The notes under the pieces were generated by a model. That model did not search any database. It was not told where the DNA came from and was given only the letters and a program-made list of their open reading frames with translations. From the NCBI GenBank assembly GCA_021773115.1, contig JAJFKS010000003.1, positions 124,001-188,000 of the forward strand: 64,000 bases of DNA, read 5' to 3'. Shown one piece after another: positions 36,797 to 46,339 of this stretch; position 1 is the first letter of the stretch, and every line of letters starts with the position of its first letter. The stretch comes from Woeseiaceae bacterium. Its GTDB lineage: Bacteria > Pseudomonadota > Gammaproteobacteria > Steroidobacterales > Woeseiaceae. Position numbers and translations under genes: made by a program.

Positions 36797-38407
36797 TTAC
36801 ATGCGAAATATGCCGAAAGGCGCCTCTTCATCGTTGCTCGACGTCGCCGCTGCAGACAAGCCATGGGCCAGCGCGGTGCGCGTGTCAAGAGGATCGATGA
36901 CACCGTCGTCCCATAGTCGAGCGCTGGCATACAGCGGATGTCCCTGCGTTTCGTACTGCTGGCGAATCCGCTCTTCGTAGTCGGCCTTATCATTGTCCGG
37001 CCAGTTTTCCCCTCGTGCCTCGAGCCCATCCGCTTTGACAGTCGAGAGAACCAGCGCTGCCTGTTCGCCGCCCATGACAGAAATACGCGCGTTTGGCCAC
37101 ATCCACATCATGTTCGGACTGTAAGCACGGCCACACATCGCATAGTTGCCTGCACCGAACGAACCGCCAATGATGACAGTGAATTTGGGTACATTCGCGG
37201 TGGCCACCGCATTCACCATCTTGGCGCCATCTTTCGCTATACCGGCATGTTCGACACGTTTGCCGACCATAAAGCCTGTGATGTTCTGCAGGAACACGAG
37301 CGCAATGCGGCGGCGATTGCAAAGCTGGACAAAATGAGCACCCTTTTGCGCGGACTCGGGAAACAGGATGCCATTGTTTGCAACGATACCAACGGGATAG
37401 CCGTCGATATGTGCGAAGCCACAAACCAGTGTCGCACCGTAGAGTTTTTTGAATTCCTGGAACTCTGAGCCATCAACAATTCGCGCGATGACCTCGCGCA
37501 CGTCGTAAGGAAAACGATATTCGCGTGACACGATCCCGTAGATGTCTGCCGCTTCGTATGCCGGGTCCAGAGGTTCACGTCGGTTTTTTGGCTGGGCTTT
37601 AGGCACATTCAGGTTCTCGACAATTTCCCGCGCAATTTGCAGCGCATGCTCATCATCGTTGGCGAGATGATCCACAACGCCTGAAATGCGCGCATGAACG
37701 CTACCACCACCGAGCGTTTCAGCATCGACTTTTTCGCCGGTCGCTGCCTTTACGAGCGGCGGGCCGCCGAGGAAAATCGTTCCCTGGTTGCGTACGATAA
37801 TCGACTCATCGCACATGGCTGGCACGTAGGCGCCGCCTGCGGTGCACGAACCCATGACCACGGCAATCTGGGGTATCGACGCGGCTGATAATTTCGCCTG
37901 GTTGTAAAAAATACGACCGAAATGATCGCGATCGGGAAACACCTCGTCCTGGCGCGGAAGAAACGCACCACCCGAGTCGACCAGGTAAACACAAGGCAGG
38001 CGATTTTCCATCGCGACTTCCTGCGCCCGAAGATGCTTCTTGACAGTCAATGGGTAATAGGTGCCACCCTTCACCGTCGCGTCATTCGCGACGATCATGC
38101 ACTCAATACCATGAATCTTGCCAACACCCGTGACAATGCCGGCACAAGGAACATCGTCGCTGTACACGCGCCACGCGGCCTGACGACCCAATTCCAGAAA
38201 ATCGGCATCCGGATCGAGTAACGCTCGAATTCGGTCACGTGCCAGAAGTTTGCCACGTGCCTTGTGCTTGTCACGCGAACGCTCCGGCCCACCCTGCATA
38301 ATATAGTCGTTAACTTCAGTGAGCTCTTCAACCAGCTGCTTGTGCGCGGCGGTATTTTTTTCAAAGTCTTCCGACAAACGATCAATTTTTGTCTTGATAA
38401 TGGGCAC
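36797..38407 (-). CDS. liuB: Acyl-CoA carboxylase carboxyltransferase (beta) subunit, MCC-type
   Basis: 536 residues, the usual length for MccB/LiuB. N-terminal carboxyltransferase half has [30 protein letters not shown] and [20 protein letters not shown]. The [10 protein letters not shown] stretch is typical of methylcrotonyl- and geranyl-CoA carboxylases rather than propionyl-CoA carboxylase. The C-terminal half has [20 protein letters not shown] and [16 protein letters not shown]. The enzyme transfers CO2 from biotin to 3-methylcrotonyl-CoA in leucine degradation and needs a biotin carboxylase/BCCP subunit that is not in this window. GTG start at 38407, 7 nt after liuA. Confidence 0.9.
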   Translation of the reverse strand: MPIIKTKIDRLSEDFEKNTAAHKQLVEELTEVNDYIMQGGPERSRDKHKARGKLLARDRIRALLDPDADFLELGRQAAWRVYSDDVPCAGIVTGVGKIHGIECMIVANDATVKGGTYYPLTVKKHLRAQEVAMENRLPCVYLVDSGGAFLPRQDEVFPDRDHFGRIFYNQAKLSAASIPQIAVVMGSCTAGGAYVPAMCDESIIVRNQGTIFLGGPPLVKAATGEKVDAETLGGGSVHARISGVVDHLANDDEHALQIAREIVENLNVPKAQPKNRREPLDPAYEAADIYGIVSREYRFPYDVREVIARIVDGSEFQEFKKLYGATLVCGFAHIDGYPVGIVANNGILFPESAQKGAHFVQLCNRRRIALVFLQNITGFMVGKRVEHAGIAKDGAKMVNAVATANVPKFTVIIGGSFGAGNYAMCGRAYSPNMMWMWPNARISVMGGEQAALVLSTVKADGLEARGENWPDNDKADYEERIRQQYETQGHPLYASARLWDDGVIDPLDTRTALAHGLSAAATSSNDEEAPFGIFRM

Positions 38408-38414
38408 GTGCGTC

Positions 38415-39572
38415 CTATTGGGTAGCGTTAAACAATTCCCGACCGATCAGCATACGTCGGATTTCACTCGTTCCGGCACCGATCTCGTACAGCTTGGCGT
38501 CGCGCCAAAGTCGACCCGCAGGAAATTCATTGATGTAGCCGTTGCCACCGAGTGCCTGAATAGCTTCGCCCGCCATCCAGGTTGCTTTCTCGGCCGCCAC
38601 AAGAATACATCCGGCGGCATCAAAACGGGTAGTTTGCGAGCGATCGCAGGCACTGGCAACCGCGTACACGTACGCACGGCAGGAATTTAAAGCCGTATAC
38701 ATGTCTGCAATCTTGCCTTGCATCAACTGAAATTCGCCGATTGGTTTACCAAATTGCTTGCGGTCGTGTATGTAGGGCATCACCAGGTCCATACAAGCGG
38801 CCATGATTCCCAAGGGTCCACCGGCGAGAACAACACGCTCATAGTCCAGGCCGCTCATCAGGATCGCCGCGCCTTTGCCTTCTTCGGCAATGCGGTTTTC
38901 GACGGGTACGCGACAATTCGCAAGCAGCACTTCACTGGTATCGGAACCGCGCATGCCGAGCTTGTCGAGTTTTTGTGGCGTCGAAAGACCGGCTGTGCCG
39001 CGTTCGACAAGAAATGCCGTTAGCCCGCTTGAGCCCTCTTTCTGGCCGGTTTTTGCGTAGATGATCATCACGTCGGCACCCGGCGCATTCGTGATCCACA
39101 TTTTTGACCCGTTCAACACATAGTCGTCACCATCACGCACCGCCGTTGTCCGCATGCCCATGATATCCGAACCTGCACCTGGTTCACTCATCGCGAGCGC
39201 GCCGAGGAACTCGCCGGACACAAGTTTTGGCAGGAAACGCCGCTTCTGTTCGGCAGACCCCCAGCGGCGTAGCTGGTTCATGCACAAGTTGGAATGTGCA
39301 CCATAGGACAGGCCAACGGACGCAGAGGCGCGGCTGATTTCTTCCATTGCTATGACATGAGCCAGGTAACCGAGACGCGAGCCACCAAATTCTTCTTCGA
39401 CAGTTATGCCCAGAAGTCCCAGCTCACCGAGCTGTGGCCACAAATCAGACGGAAATTGATTGCTTTCATCAATCTCGGCAGCGCATGGTGCGATGTGATC
39501 GGCCGCGAAGCTGCGCACGGTTTCACGTAACAGGTCCAGTTCTTCGCCGTGACCAAAATCGAATTCGAACAT
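38415..39572 (-). CDS. liuA: Isovaleryl-CoA dehydrogenase
   Basis: 385 residues. Conserved IVD features are [29 protein letters not shown], and [17 protein letters not shown], in which the Glu is the displaced catalytic base characteristic of isovaleryl-CoA dehydrogenases. The closing block is [32 protein letters not shown]. It converts isovaleryl-CoA to 3-methylcrotonyl-CoA, the substrate of the LiuB carboxylase encoded 7 nt downstream. No dedicated regulator of the LiuR (MerR) type adjoins it. Confidence 0.92.
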   Translation of the reverse strand: MFEFDFGHGEELDLLRETVRSFAADHIAPCAAEIDESNQFPSDLWPQLGELGLLGITVEEEFGGSRLGYLAHVIAMEEISRASASVGLSYGAHSNLCMNQLRRWGSAEQKRRFLPKLVSGEFLGALAMSEPGAGSDIMGMRTTAVRDGDDYVLNGSKMWITNAPGADVMIIYAKTGQKEGSSGLTAFLVERGTAGLSTPQKLDKLGMRGSDTSEVLLANCRVPVENRIAEEGKGAAILMSGLDYERVVLAGGPLGIMAACMDLVMPYIHDRKQFGKPIGEFQLMQGKIADMYTALNSCRAYVYAVASACDRSQTTRFDAAGCILVAAEKATWMAGEAIQALGGNGYINEFPAGRLWRDAKLYEIGAGTSEIRRMLIGRELFNATQ

Positions 39573-39660
39573 TGAAGTGAAGTCTCACCGTTGAAAGGGC
39601 ATCCATTATCCCTTCATGGTGCTGCAATGCCCTATACCGACGACGTGGTAGCCACCCCGC

Positions 39661-40455
39661 TCAGCTGGCAGACAGGGCATCAATAAAGCGCGAAAACAAC
39701 TCGTACTGGGACGTAATTCCAAGCTTGGCAAACAGGTTGCGTTTGTGAACCATGACCGTACCCGGTGCAATGCCCAACTCGCGAGCAATTGATTTTGACG
39801 AATGCCCGCGCAGTAGCAGCTGCGTAATTTCGCGCTCGCGTTGCGTCAATTCACCCTCGGCAAAGTTCTCGAAGCACCGAGTCAGACGCTTGTGCATGTC
39901 GTAGTCGCGATCGGCAGGCACACTGTTGTCAACATCGTCATCCCAGATTCTTTGCATCGCCGCGCGAATGATGGGTTCGAGCAGCTGAAGGCGATTCAGT
40001 TCGCTGCGAGTAAATCGCTTTTCCGTTCTGCCACAGACAAATACCATCGTACTGGTGCTGGAAACCGGCAACAGGAAGTCCATCTCGTCGACCAGGTGCG
40101 TGCGCTCGACGTACTGCCGGTAGTACTCACTGGCCTTGAAACGATCCGGCTGAGTATCGCGAAAACGGCACATTGCCGGATTGCCCGGCCGCAGCGCCAG
40201 TTGGTATAGCGGATCGAGAAGGTAAGGCCCGGCCAGGTAGCGATCGAGGTAGTGCCGCGCACGTTGAGGTGCCATGGAATGATGCACGCTTTCCGGTGGC
40301 GCATCTCTGTGAAACACCAGCAGGCTGGTGCCATTGTTGGACACCGTCGAACTGACCAATACCGCGAGTCGTTCCGCAATAGATGCACTGTTCGTTGCGG
40401 CGATCAGGCCGGCGACGTCACGGTGCCATCGCACGCTATCAATTACCGTCTTCAA
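39661..40455 (-). CDS. LuxR family transcriptional regulator
   Basis: 264 residues. The C-terminal helix-turn-helix (about 200-260) reads LTQREREITQLLLRGHSSKSIARELGI, then TVMVHKRNLFAKLGI, a clean GerE/LuxR domain. The N-terminal 190 residues do not match an autoinducer-binding or receiver domain clearly; they include LLVFHRDAPPESVHH and YYRQYVERTHLVDEMDFLLPVS, reminiscent of GAF/PAS-like sensor regions in standalone LuxR regulators. It stands alone, 88 bp past the liuA start side, and its targets are unknown. The desaturase gene upstream on the same strand ends about 100 bp away. Confidence 0.82.
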   Translation of the reverse strand: MKTVIDSVRWHRDVAGLIAATNSASIAERLAVLVSSTVSNNGTSLLVFHRDAPPESVHHSMAPQRARHYLDRYLAGPYLLDPLYQLALRPGNPAMCRFRDTQPDRFKASEYYRQYVERTHLVDEMDFLLPVSSTSTMVFVCGRTEKRFTRSELNRLQLLEPIIRAAMQRIWDDDVDNSVPADRDYDMHKRLTRCFENFAEGELTQREREITQLLLRGHSSKSIARELGIAPGTVMVHKRNLFAKLGITSQYELFSRFIDALSAS

Positions 40456-40554
40456 AGGCAGTCGCAGTCAGCGCTGATACGGCGTTGCCGTCGAGTTGAG
40501 TGTGCTAGCGCTGCAGCGAATCTTGCCAAGAGAGTCGGGCATGGTCGCTTCCCC

Positions 40555-41622
40555 CTAAAAGGACGTCAAGAATGAAGCAGCATTGCCACCAATGGGTCCA
40601 CTGCCGGTTTGTGCAACTCGTAAATAGTCCCGGCCTTGTGGATACCCTTCAGGTTGCGGATTGTAGATTCGGGACACTCGATTGTTGTGATACAGCTTTA
40701 GCTGTGATGCAAACAGAATAACAAACGCCGGATCGTTTGCAGTCATCTCGGCATGCAGCGCTGGCAAACGGTAAAACGGCTGGTTCATGTCCGCATGGTG
40801 TGCGTTGTGATAGCCGAAATTCAGCGTCAGCCAATTGAGCTTCGGAAATCGAAGCGACAAGACATTGCTAAACGTGTGTTCCTGCTCCCAGGCCTTGTCG
40901 CCCTTATGCGGTGCCCTCGAAGTCTCAAACAAGCTTGTGCTGTACGGATAGTCATGCTGCACACTATCCATAAAACGCAGGATATGCATCATGATTAGAT
41001 AAGCCAGCATATACAAAATTGCGACCTTCGGAACGAATACCAGTGCCGCAATAAATATTCCGCTACGAATCAGTATCACCACGACATTCCTGAGGCGCTG
41101 ATCGCGGCGCTGTGGAATGATAAAGGAAGTAAAAACCATCACGAAATGCATGATCAGGTCGTGCGCCGGCACGTACGCCCACTCCAGCGCGCGTGTAATG
41201 TTGGTAAGGAAAGGATGGCGCTTGAAGAGGTCGTCATAGGCAAACCAGACAACATCGTCGTTATCCACATGGTGGCGGAAATGTTTGTAACGCATATCCT
41301 CATAGGTGCCGTAGGCTGCACCACACAACCAACTCAATACGCGGCCGAGTTTGGCGTTATCAGCGATGCGCCTGAAAACCAGGTTGTGGCCGCATTCGTG
41401 AATCATGTACGCGGCAATCGTCATCGCGTGAGCCAATAACAGCATTGCAGCGACATTGACGGCCCAGGACGAATGAAATAGCCCGGCAATCCCCAGCGCG
41501 TACCCGCCGGCCGCGTAAAATACAGGCACGCTGTAGTACCGCAATCCGGCCGGGTCCTTTAGAACGTTTGACACACCCGCCATGACAAAATCCACCTTTC
41601 GATGCTGCATAGTTGTACACAT
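40555..41622 (-). CDS. Membrane fatty acid desaturase family protein
   Basis: Up to 355 residues; ATG at 41583 (342 residues) has a better AGGTGGA site than 41622 and may be the real start. Three His boxes of membrane di-iron desaturases/hydroxylases are present: HECGH, HFRHH and HNAHH, separated by hydrophobic helices (about four). The spacing fits acyl-lipid or carotenoid-modifying FA_desaturase proteins. Such enzymes insert a double bond or hydroxyl group using O2. The substrate cannot be told from sequence. A LuxR gene follows on the same strand. Confidence 0.85.
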   Translation of the reverse strand: MCTTMQHRKVDFVMAGVSNVLKDPAGLRYYSVPVFYAAGGYALGIAGLFHSSWAVNVAAMLLLAHAMTIAAYMIHECGHNLVFRRIADNAKLGRVLSWLCGAAYGTYEDMRYKHFRHHVDNDDVVWFAYDDLFKRHPFLTNITRALEWAYVPAHDLIMHFVMVFTSFIIPQRRDQRLRNVVVILIRSGIFIAALVFVPKVAILYMLAYLIMMHILRFMDSVQHDYPYSTSLFETSRAPHKGDKAWEQEHTFSNVLSLRFPKLNWLTLNFGYHNAHHADMNQPFYRLPALHAEMTANDPAFVILFASQLKLYHNNRVSRIYNPQPEGYPQGRDYLRVAQTGSGPIGGNAASFLTSF

Positions 41623-41641
41623 AGCGCGAGGCTATTGCTAG

Positions 41642-42019
<378 letters not shown>

Positions 42020-42033
42020 CCCTTAATGATTCC

Positions 42034-42666
42034 TTACAGCGGGATCCAGCCGAATCCGGCCTCGCGGCGATAGTAAACCGCGATCGCACGCCCGTAGATT
42101 TGGTCTTCCTCTACCGTGCCGAAGTATCGGCCGTCGGCGGACTGCCCACGATGATCGCCAATTGCCAGCACCTGGTTTTTCCCTACCGTCATGTTGAGCG
42201 GCGGCCCGCCACCATCCTGCAGATTAAGTTCAACGGACTTGCCATTGAAAATCTCGATATCGCCATTCGCATTCGACGCCAGCCATTCGCCATTAATCGC
42301 GAGGTGGCCATTTTCCACTACGACGTGATCACCACTGATTGCAACGATCCGCTTAATTAGCCTCACGCCGTCTCTCGGCGAATCGAATATCACGACGTCA
42401 CCACGATCGACTTTGCCGGCAGCGACGAGGTCATGGTTTGTAAACGGAAGTCGATAACCATAAGCACGTTTGTCGACCAACACCCGGTCGCCCGCGAGCA
42501 AGGTATATTCCATCGAGCCCGATGGAACGTAATAATGATCGGCCAGTGTTGATCGAGCCGCCAATATGCCAACGATCAGCAAACCGAGCACTGAGATTTC
42601 GCGAAGGACTCTTGCTGCGCGCTGCATCGGGCCTGGCATATCCTGGAATTCCGTAATCCGTTTCAA
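42034..42666 (-). CDS. lepB: Signal peptidase I
   Basis: 210 residues (from TTG at 42666, which overlaps the upstream stop; ATG at 42639 is an alternative). One N-terminal membrane helix (about 24-42), catalytic Ser51 in YVPSGSMEYTL, general-base Lys105 in RLIKRIVAISGD, and box E GDHRGQSADGRYFG. It cleaves Sec and Tat signal peptides on the periplasmic side. It is shorter than E. coli LepB (324), as in many gammaproteobacteria with a single helix form. It may be an additional paralogue, since it is not beside lepA or rnc. Confidence 0.9.
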   Translation of the reverse strand: MKRITEFQDMPGPMQRAARVLREISVLGLLIVGILAARSTLADHYYVPSGSMEYTLLAGDRVLVDKRAYGYRLPFTNHDLVAAGKVDRGDVVIFDSPRDGVRLIKRIVAISGDHVVVENGHLAINGEWLASNANGDIEIFNGKSVELNLQDGGGPPLNMTVGKNQVLAIGDHRGQSADGRYFGTVEEDQIYGRAIAVYYRREAGFGWIPL

Positions 42667-43097
42667 AAGTAGACACTCACAACATCAATTAGTGCCCTGG
42701 CCAACATGAACCACAGCACCAAAGCACCGGCGACGTAGCAATAAAAACGCAGCATGACAATATTCCGCGTGCTGTGAACCAGACTATGCAAGACTCGCAT
42801 CGCAAAAAACGCCCAGGCCGCCGTAACATAAGTGGTATCTACGTTGGCGGTGACGAACAGGTACAAACACAGTCCGTAGAAAAGCACCGGCAACTCAAAC
42901 AGATTCTTAAGATTGCTCGCGGGATAGTTGACCGCTTCCGGCAGGTGCTCTTCAATTTTTGCTGGCGTGGTGTAGGTTTGCACGCTCAGCTTCGCTTTTT
43001 TCATCGCCGGGATTCGTTTTGCGTACATATAGAACCAGACAACTGCGGTCAGTGCCATGTTCAACAGCATCGGCACAAAAATAGCTTGATCTTTCAT
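42663..43097 (-). CDS. MAPEG family membrane protein
   Basis: 144 residues with four hydrophobic helices. The MAPEG features are YPASNLKNLFELPVLFYGLCLYLF and AWAFFAMRVLHSLVHSTRNIVMLRF, with conserved N..N.FE and R.LHS.VH residues. Eukaryotic relatives act in glutathione and eicosanoid metabolism; the bacterial protein's function is unknown. It overlaps the deoxyinosine glycosylase gene by 4 nt at its start and lepB at its end, giving a three-gene unit. Confidence 0.85.
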   Translation of the reverse strand: MKDQAIFVPMLLNMALTAVVWFYMYAKRIPAMKKAKLSVQTYTTPAKIEEHLPEAVNYPASNLKNLFELPVLFYGLCLYLFVTANVDTTYVTAAWAFFAMRVLHSLVHSTRNIVMLRFYCYVAGALVLWFMLARALIDVVSVYF

Positions 43098-43615
43098 TTC
43101 GTCACTTCCCCTGTAGCGGGTTGCCGCGACGGCAACGCGGCTCGCCAGGCAGAAAGCTTACGCGCGTACGGCATGGCCGCATAGGCCGGGCTGGTTGATG
43201 GCAGCGCCTGCAAACTTATTGAGCACAACGGCCCTGGCAACACCAGCCGCCGGAACAAGGATTCAGCTTTTTTTCCATTAAAAACAATAGCCTCAATCTT
43301 CTCGTGTGCCCGCAAGAAAGCTTCAAAGTCGTTCACCAAGGCTGTTTTCAAGTCGATGTCGGCATCGAGGCTGCCTGGCCTTACCGAGGCTTGCAAGACA
43401 TCCCAAAGGGCGATTCTTTCAGCGAGCAATGCACGACAGCGATCCACATACCGGCCGCGAATGTCGTATATGTCCTCGATGATTTTCCAAAAGCTGTTTC
43501 TCGGATGCGCGTAATATTGCTGAGCGGCGATCGATTTTCTACCTGGAAGACTACCAAGTACGAGCACTCTGGCATCACTACTCGCCAGTGGCGGAAAGCC
43601 TTCGGAGCGGTCCAT
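43094..43615 (-). CDS. DNA-deoxyinosine glycosylase (UDG superfamily family 6)
   Basis: 173 residues. The N-terminal motif LVLGSLPGRKSIAAQQYYAHPRNSFW is diagnostic of hypoxanthine-DNA glycosylases; the later LPSTSPAYA is the second UDG motif. These enzymes remove hypoxanthine formed by adenine deamination, leaving an abasic site for base-excision repair. Relation to Mug is more distant. It shares a 4-nt overlap with the MAPEG gene, which seems a chance operon partner. Confidence 0.87.
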   Translation of the reverse strand: MDRSEGFPPLASSDARVLVLGSLPGRKSIAAQQYYAHPRNSFWKIIEDIYDIRGRYVDRCRALLAERIALWDVLQASVRPGSLDADIDLKTALVNDFEAFLRAHEKIEAIVFNGKKAESLFRRLVLPGPLCSISLQALPSTSPAYAAMPYARKLSAWRAALPSRQPATGEVTK

Positions 43616-43627
43616 TGAGAATTCTAC

Positions 43628-44602
43628 TCAGACTTCTTCGTAGGGCATCGACTTCATGATTTCGAACTGCTCAGATTCCGAAATTCCGCGTCCCAGCCAG
43701 TTTGCGTGGGGCCGAAATGCCTCGCGTGGCGTCAATGCAGAAACACCGTCGATGTGAATATCCTGACGCAGGAAAAATGCGTTGGTGCCCGTCAAGTCAC
43801 AGTCGATCAGGTAATAACCTTTGCGTCGGCCCAGACCTTCAAGTGCGGCAAGGGACGCGCCATGGAAGAAACCGCTCGGATGTTTATCGTATCGCTCGAA
43901 ATCGTCGTCATAGGGTACTGACCAGGACACGTCCGGGCCACAACCTGCGTTGTATTCAATACACACGACCCGAGGCGACACGCATTCCAGTTCCTCCCAG
44001 AACCAGAAGTCGTTGCCGTCGACATCAAGTGACAGAAAATCAATTTCCCGCGGCACACCATTGCCGGTGACGAGCTGCTGTAAATTGCTGCGTGTGATAA
44101 ATGTTTGCACGGCCTTGACTCTGTCGAAGCCCATCTTTTTCGCCGTGTAATTAAAGAAGTTGACGTTTTCGTCGCTACCGTCCATCAACAGCCCGCGAAA
44201 ACCCTCGTGTGCCATCAGGCGCAGCGAATTACATTGCACTGCACCAAATCCGAACTCGAGGAACCAGCGTGACTCGTACCCGATCTCGTCGAACAGGTAG
44301 CGAATGACACCATCTTCGCCGTTCTGGGAGAGCCAGCTGTATTCGTATCGAGCCAGGCCGGGCACGCCATTTTGTGAGGATGGTGGCCAGTTGCTTCGAT
44401 CTGCCTTGCTCCATTTTCGTCGTACTCTACTGGCTCTCAGGGGAAACGGGATGAGCGTTCGTTTCAGCCACTTTTTGGCGCGTCGTATTCGATACTTTTT
44501 TACTGGTGGCTTAATCACGGTCGTCTTAGAAACCTTTTCTCGGATCGACGGCAGCATGCGGCATTGCATCGGCAAGTGTCGGAACCACGACAAAGTCGAC
44601 AT
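43628..44602 (-). CDS. FkbM/SAM methyltransferase-like hypothetical protein
   Basis: Up to 324 residues; starts at 44602, 44569, 44557 (ATG) and GTG 44518 are possible and none is well supported. The first 75 residues are very basic (KKYRIRRAKKWLKR). The core begins SWLSQNGEDGVIRYLFDEIG, then FLEFGFGAVQCNSLRL and GLLMDGSDENV, a SAM-binding-like Rossmann start. IDFLSLDVDGNDFWFWEEL follows, the pattern of FkbM-type methyltransferases. The C-terminal GYYLIDCDLTGTNAFFL completes the fold. Such proteins often modify glycans. No sugar genes are nearby, so the function is open. Confidence 0.65.
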   Translation of the reverse strand: MSTLSWFRHLPMQCRMLPSIREKVSKTTVIKPPVKKYRIRRAKKWLKRTLIPFPLRASRVRRKWSKADRSNWPPSSQNGVPGLARYEYSWLSQNGEDGVIRYLFDEIGYESRWFLEFGFGAVQCNSLRLMAHEGFRGLLMDGSDENVNFFNYTAKKMGFDRVKAVQTFITRSNLQQLVTGNGVPREIDFLSLDVDGNDFWFWEELECVSPRVVCIEYNAGCGPDVSWSVPYDDDFERYDKHPSGFFHGASLAALEGLGRRKGYYLIDCDLTGTNAFFLRQDIHIDGVSALTPREAFRPHANWLGRGISESEQFEIMKSMPYEEV

Positions 44603-44726
44603 CGGGAAAAGTGTCCGCTATGCCGCCGAGATCGCTCAGCGTATCGATCGAAACCTCGGCGCGGGAAACAGAAGGGGTGGCAATTACCGTTGCAGGAAGC
44701 AGAACCAGCAGTCGATTTCTATTCAT
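44526..44726 (-). CDS. Possible small exported peptide
   Basis: 66 codons beginning with a convincing signal peptide (LLVLLPATVIATPSVSRA) and an acidic mature part of about 43 residues (EVSIDTLSDLGGIADTFPD...). It overlaps the 5' end of the methyltransferase-like frame in another frame; if that protein starts at GTG 44518 the two genes would be consecutive rather than overlapping. The ribosome binding site is weak, so this is a candidate only. Confidence 0.35.
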   Translation of the reverse strand: MNRNRLLVLLPATVIATPSVSRAEVSIDTLSDLGGIADTFPDVDFVVVPTLADAMPHAAVDPRKGF

Positions 44727-44826
44727 CCGCGCAGTCTACGCGCTTGAGCTCCACGGCAAAAGCCTGCGGCGAGCACACCGGGCAAGCCCGTCACGGACAG
44801 TCGCAGACAACTACTGAAATTAAGGC

Positions 44827-45780
44827 TTAGGCCGGGAAGAAGTCAATCGGCTTGGTCGTTGTAATGGCCTCGACATCTCTGGCCTCGAAGCGGAACAACT
44901 TCACGCGCTGCACCAGTTTGCGCTCGAGATCGTCATCACGCAGTTCGCTCGAGACAATCTCGCAAAATGAGACGGCGCCATTTGGATCAATTGTCAGCCG
45001 CAAGACCAGCTTGCCTTCAAGCGACGGATCGCGGCGCAAAGCACGATTGTACAGGGCAAAGATCGCGCCTTTGTTCTTGTCGAACACGAGCTCGATCTCT
45101 TCGCGCGAACGTGAGGCTTTGCCACTGGAGCCCGAACGACTCGCACCTGCCCCTGCCTGTCCAATACCGGCAACCGGACTGGCAACACGCGTCGTTGAAC
45201 GACCGGCAATACCGCTGCCACCCGTATTTCGACTCATTGCTGCGGTGTTGATGCCGCCCGACGCGGCACCCACTTTCGAGGTAATCATCGAGCGTTCGTT
45301 GCGTTCCGCTTCGCCCACGGAAGCACTCAGATCACGATCGTCAGCAACCTGGTCCAGCAAGTTATTGTCGACCAGATCAGCAAGATCTTCAGCAAACGGC
45401 ATCAGGGCAGCCTGTGCCTGTTCGCGCGCCACCTCTTGACGATCAATCTCGGGTTCTGGCGGCGGTATCTCCTCGGGTTCCGGCTCCGGAACTTCTTCGA
45501 CAACCTGCTCGGGCTCAGGATCGTCCGGCTGCGGCTCTTCTTCGACGACCGGAGGTGGTGGCGGCGGCAGCGGCCGCTCTTCGAGCAGTAGCTGCGCTAT
45601 ACGTGGTGGAATCTCCTGCACATCAAACGGATCGGGTTCAGGCACTGGAATGAATGGCCAGACCGCGGTGAGAACGGCACAGACCAGGAACACGATACCG
45701 AGCAGGCGCTGGAATTTCTTGTCCTGGCTCCTACCGGTTGTCCATGGCAGGTCATACTCTCTGTAAAACGGTAAATCCAA
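44827..45780 (-). CDS. AgmX/PglI-type TonB-like energy transducer
   Basis: 317 residues from TTG at 45780, supported by a GGAG site 8 nt upstream. Domain order is a short cytoplasmic N-terminus, one membrane helix (about 25-44), a Pro/Glu-rich stalk (45-115 with PLPPPPPPVVEEE), a Ser/Gly-rich linker and a C-terminal AgmX/PglI-like domain (about 222-317). That domain has VFDKNKGAIFALYNRALRRD, then LVLRLTIDPNGAV. AgmX (GltJ) belongs to the Myxococcus gliding machinery; TonB-like proteins transmit force from ExbB/ExbD across the periplasm. It is the last gene of the ExbB-ExbD-ExbD set. Confidence 0.85.
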   Translation of the reverse strand: MDLPFYREYDLPWTTGRSQDKKFQRLLGIVFLVCAVLTAVWPFIPVPEPDPFDVQEIPPRIAQLLLEERPLPPPPPPVVEEEPQPDDPEPEQVVEEVPEPEPEEIPPPEPEIDRQEVAREQAQAALMPFAEDLADLVDNNLLDQVADDRDLSASVGEAERNERSMITSKVGAASGGINTAAMSRNTGGSGIAGRSTTRVASPVAGIGQAGAGASRSGSSGKASRSREEIELVFDKNKGAIFALYNRALRRDPSLEGKLVLRLTIDPNGAVSFCEIVSSELRDDDLERKLVQRVKLFRFEARDVEAITTTKPIDFFPA

Positions 45781-45811
45781 TTCCGTGACTCCTAAACGTC
45801 GTCGCTGTGCC

Positions 45812-46339
45812 TTAACGTGCGGCCTGAATATTGTTCAGCTTGTCTGAACTCTTCTGCAACACAGCCAGCGATATCTGTCCGTAATCCGATTCCGTACACG
45901 TTGCCATCACTTTCTTTAACAATCGGTACGGTATGTCTTTGTCACCCATGATCGTAACTTCACGACCGGCGATATCATCCTTGGCCTCGCGACGCAGTAC
46001 GCGATCGTTCTGTGACAACAAAGCTTCGCGCAGTGCGGGAATGTCGTTGCCTTTGGTCGCCAGGATGTCAGCGATCTTCGCAATCGGCCTGCCTTGCACA
46101 ATGAGGTCGTTCTCGCCAATCAGAATCACCACGGTTTCCTTCGCTTTGTCCTCGGCGATGGATTCCGGCAATTGCAATTCCTTGGTACTTGGCAGCGTTT
46201 CGACGTCTGACGAGTTGACCAGCAGGAAGAACACCAGGATCGTGAAGATGTCCATTAGCGAGACGAGATTCAGTGCACCGGCGCCCTTATTGCGCTTGTG
46301 ATGCTTTTCCATTCGTTTAGCGCGACCGGACTTAACCAT
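45812..46339 (-). CDS. ExbD/TolR family proton-channel component (Asp-bearing)
   Basis: 175 residues, longer than canonical ExbD (about 140). The single membrane helix LNLVSLMDIFTILVFFLLV carries Asp30, the proton-relay residue. The periplasmic part has SLPxT-like 'TLPSTKELQLPES', an inserted stretch (around 100-130) and the C-terminal 'ADKxxP' analogue MGDKDIPYRLLKKVM. It should sit inside an ExbB/TolQ pentamer and couple proton flow to movement of the AgmX-like protein. It overlaps the second exbD gene by 1 nt. Confidence 0.88.
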   Translation of the reverse strand: MVKSGRAKRMEKHHKRNKGAGALNLVSLMDIFTILVFFLLVNSSDVETLPSTKELQLPESIAEDKAKETVVILIGENDLIVQGRPIAKIADILATKGNDIPALREALLSQNDRVLRREAKDDIAGREVTIMGDKDIPYRLLKKVMATCTESDYGQISLAVLQKSSDKLNNIQAAR

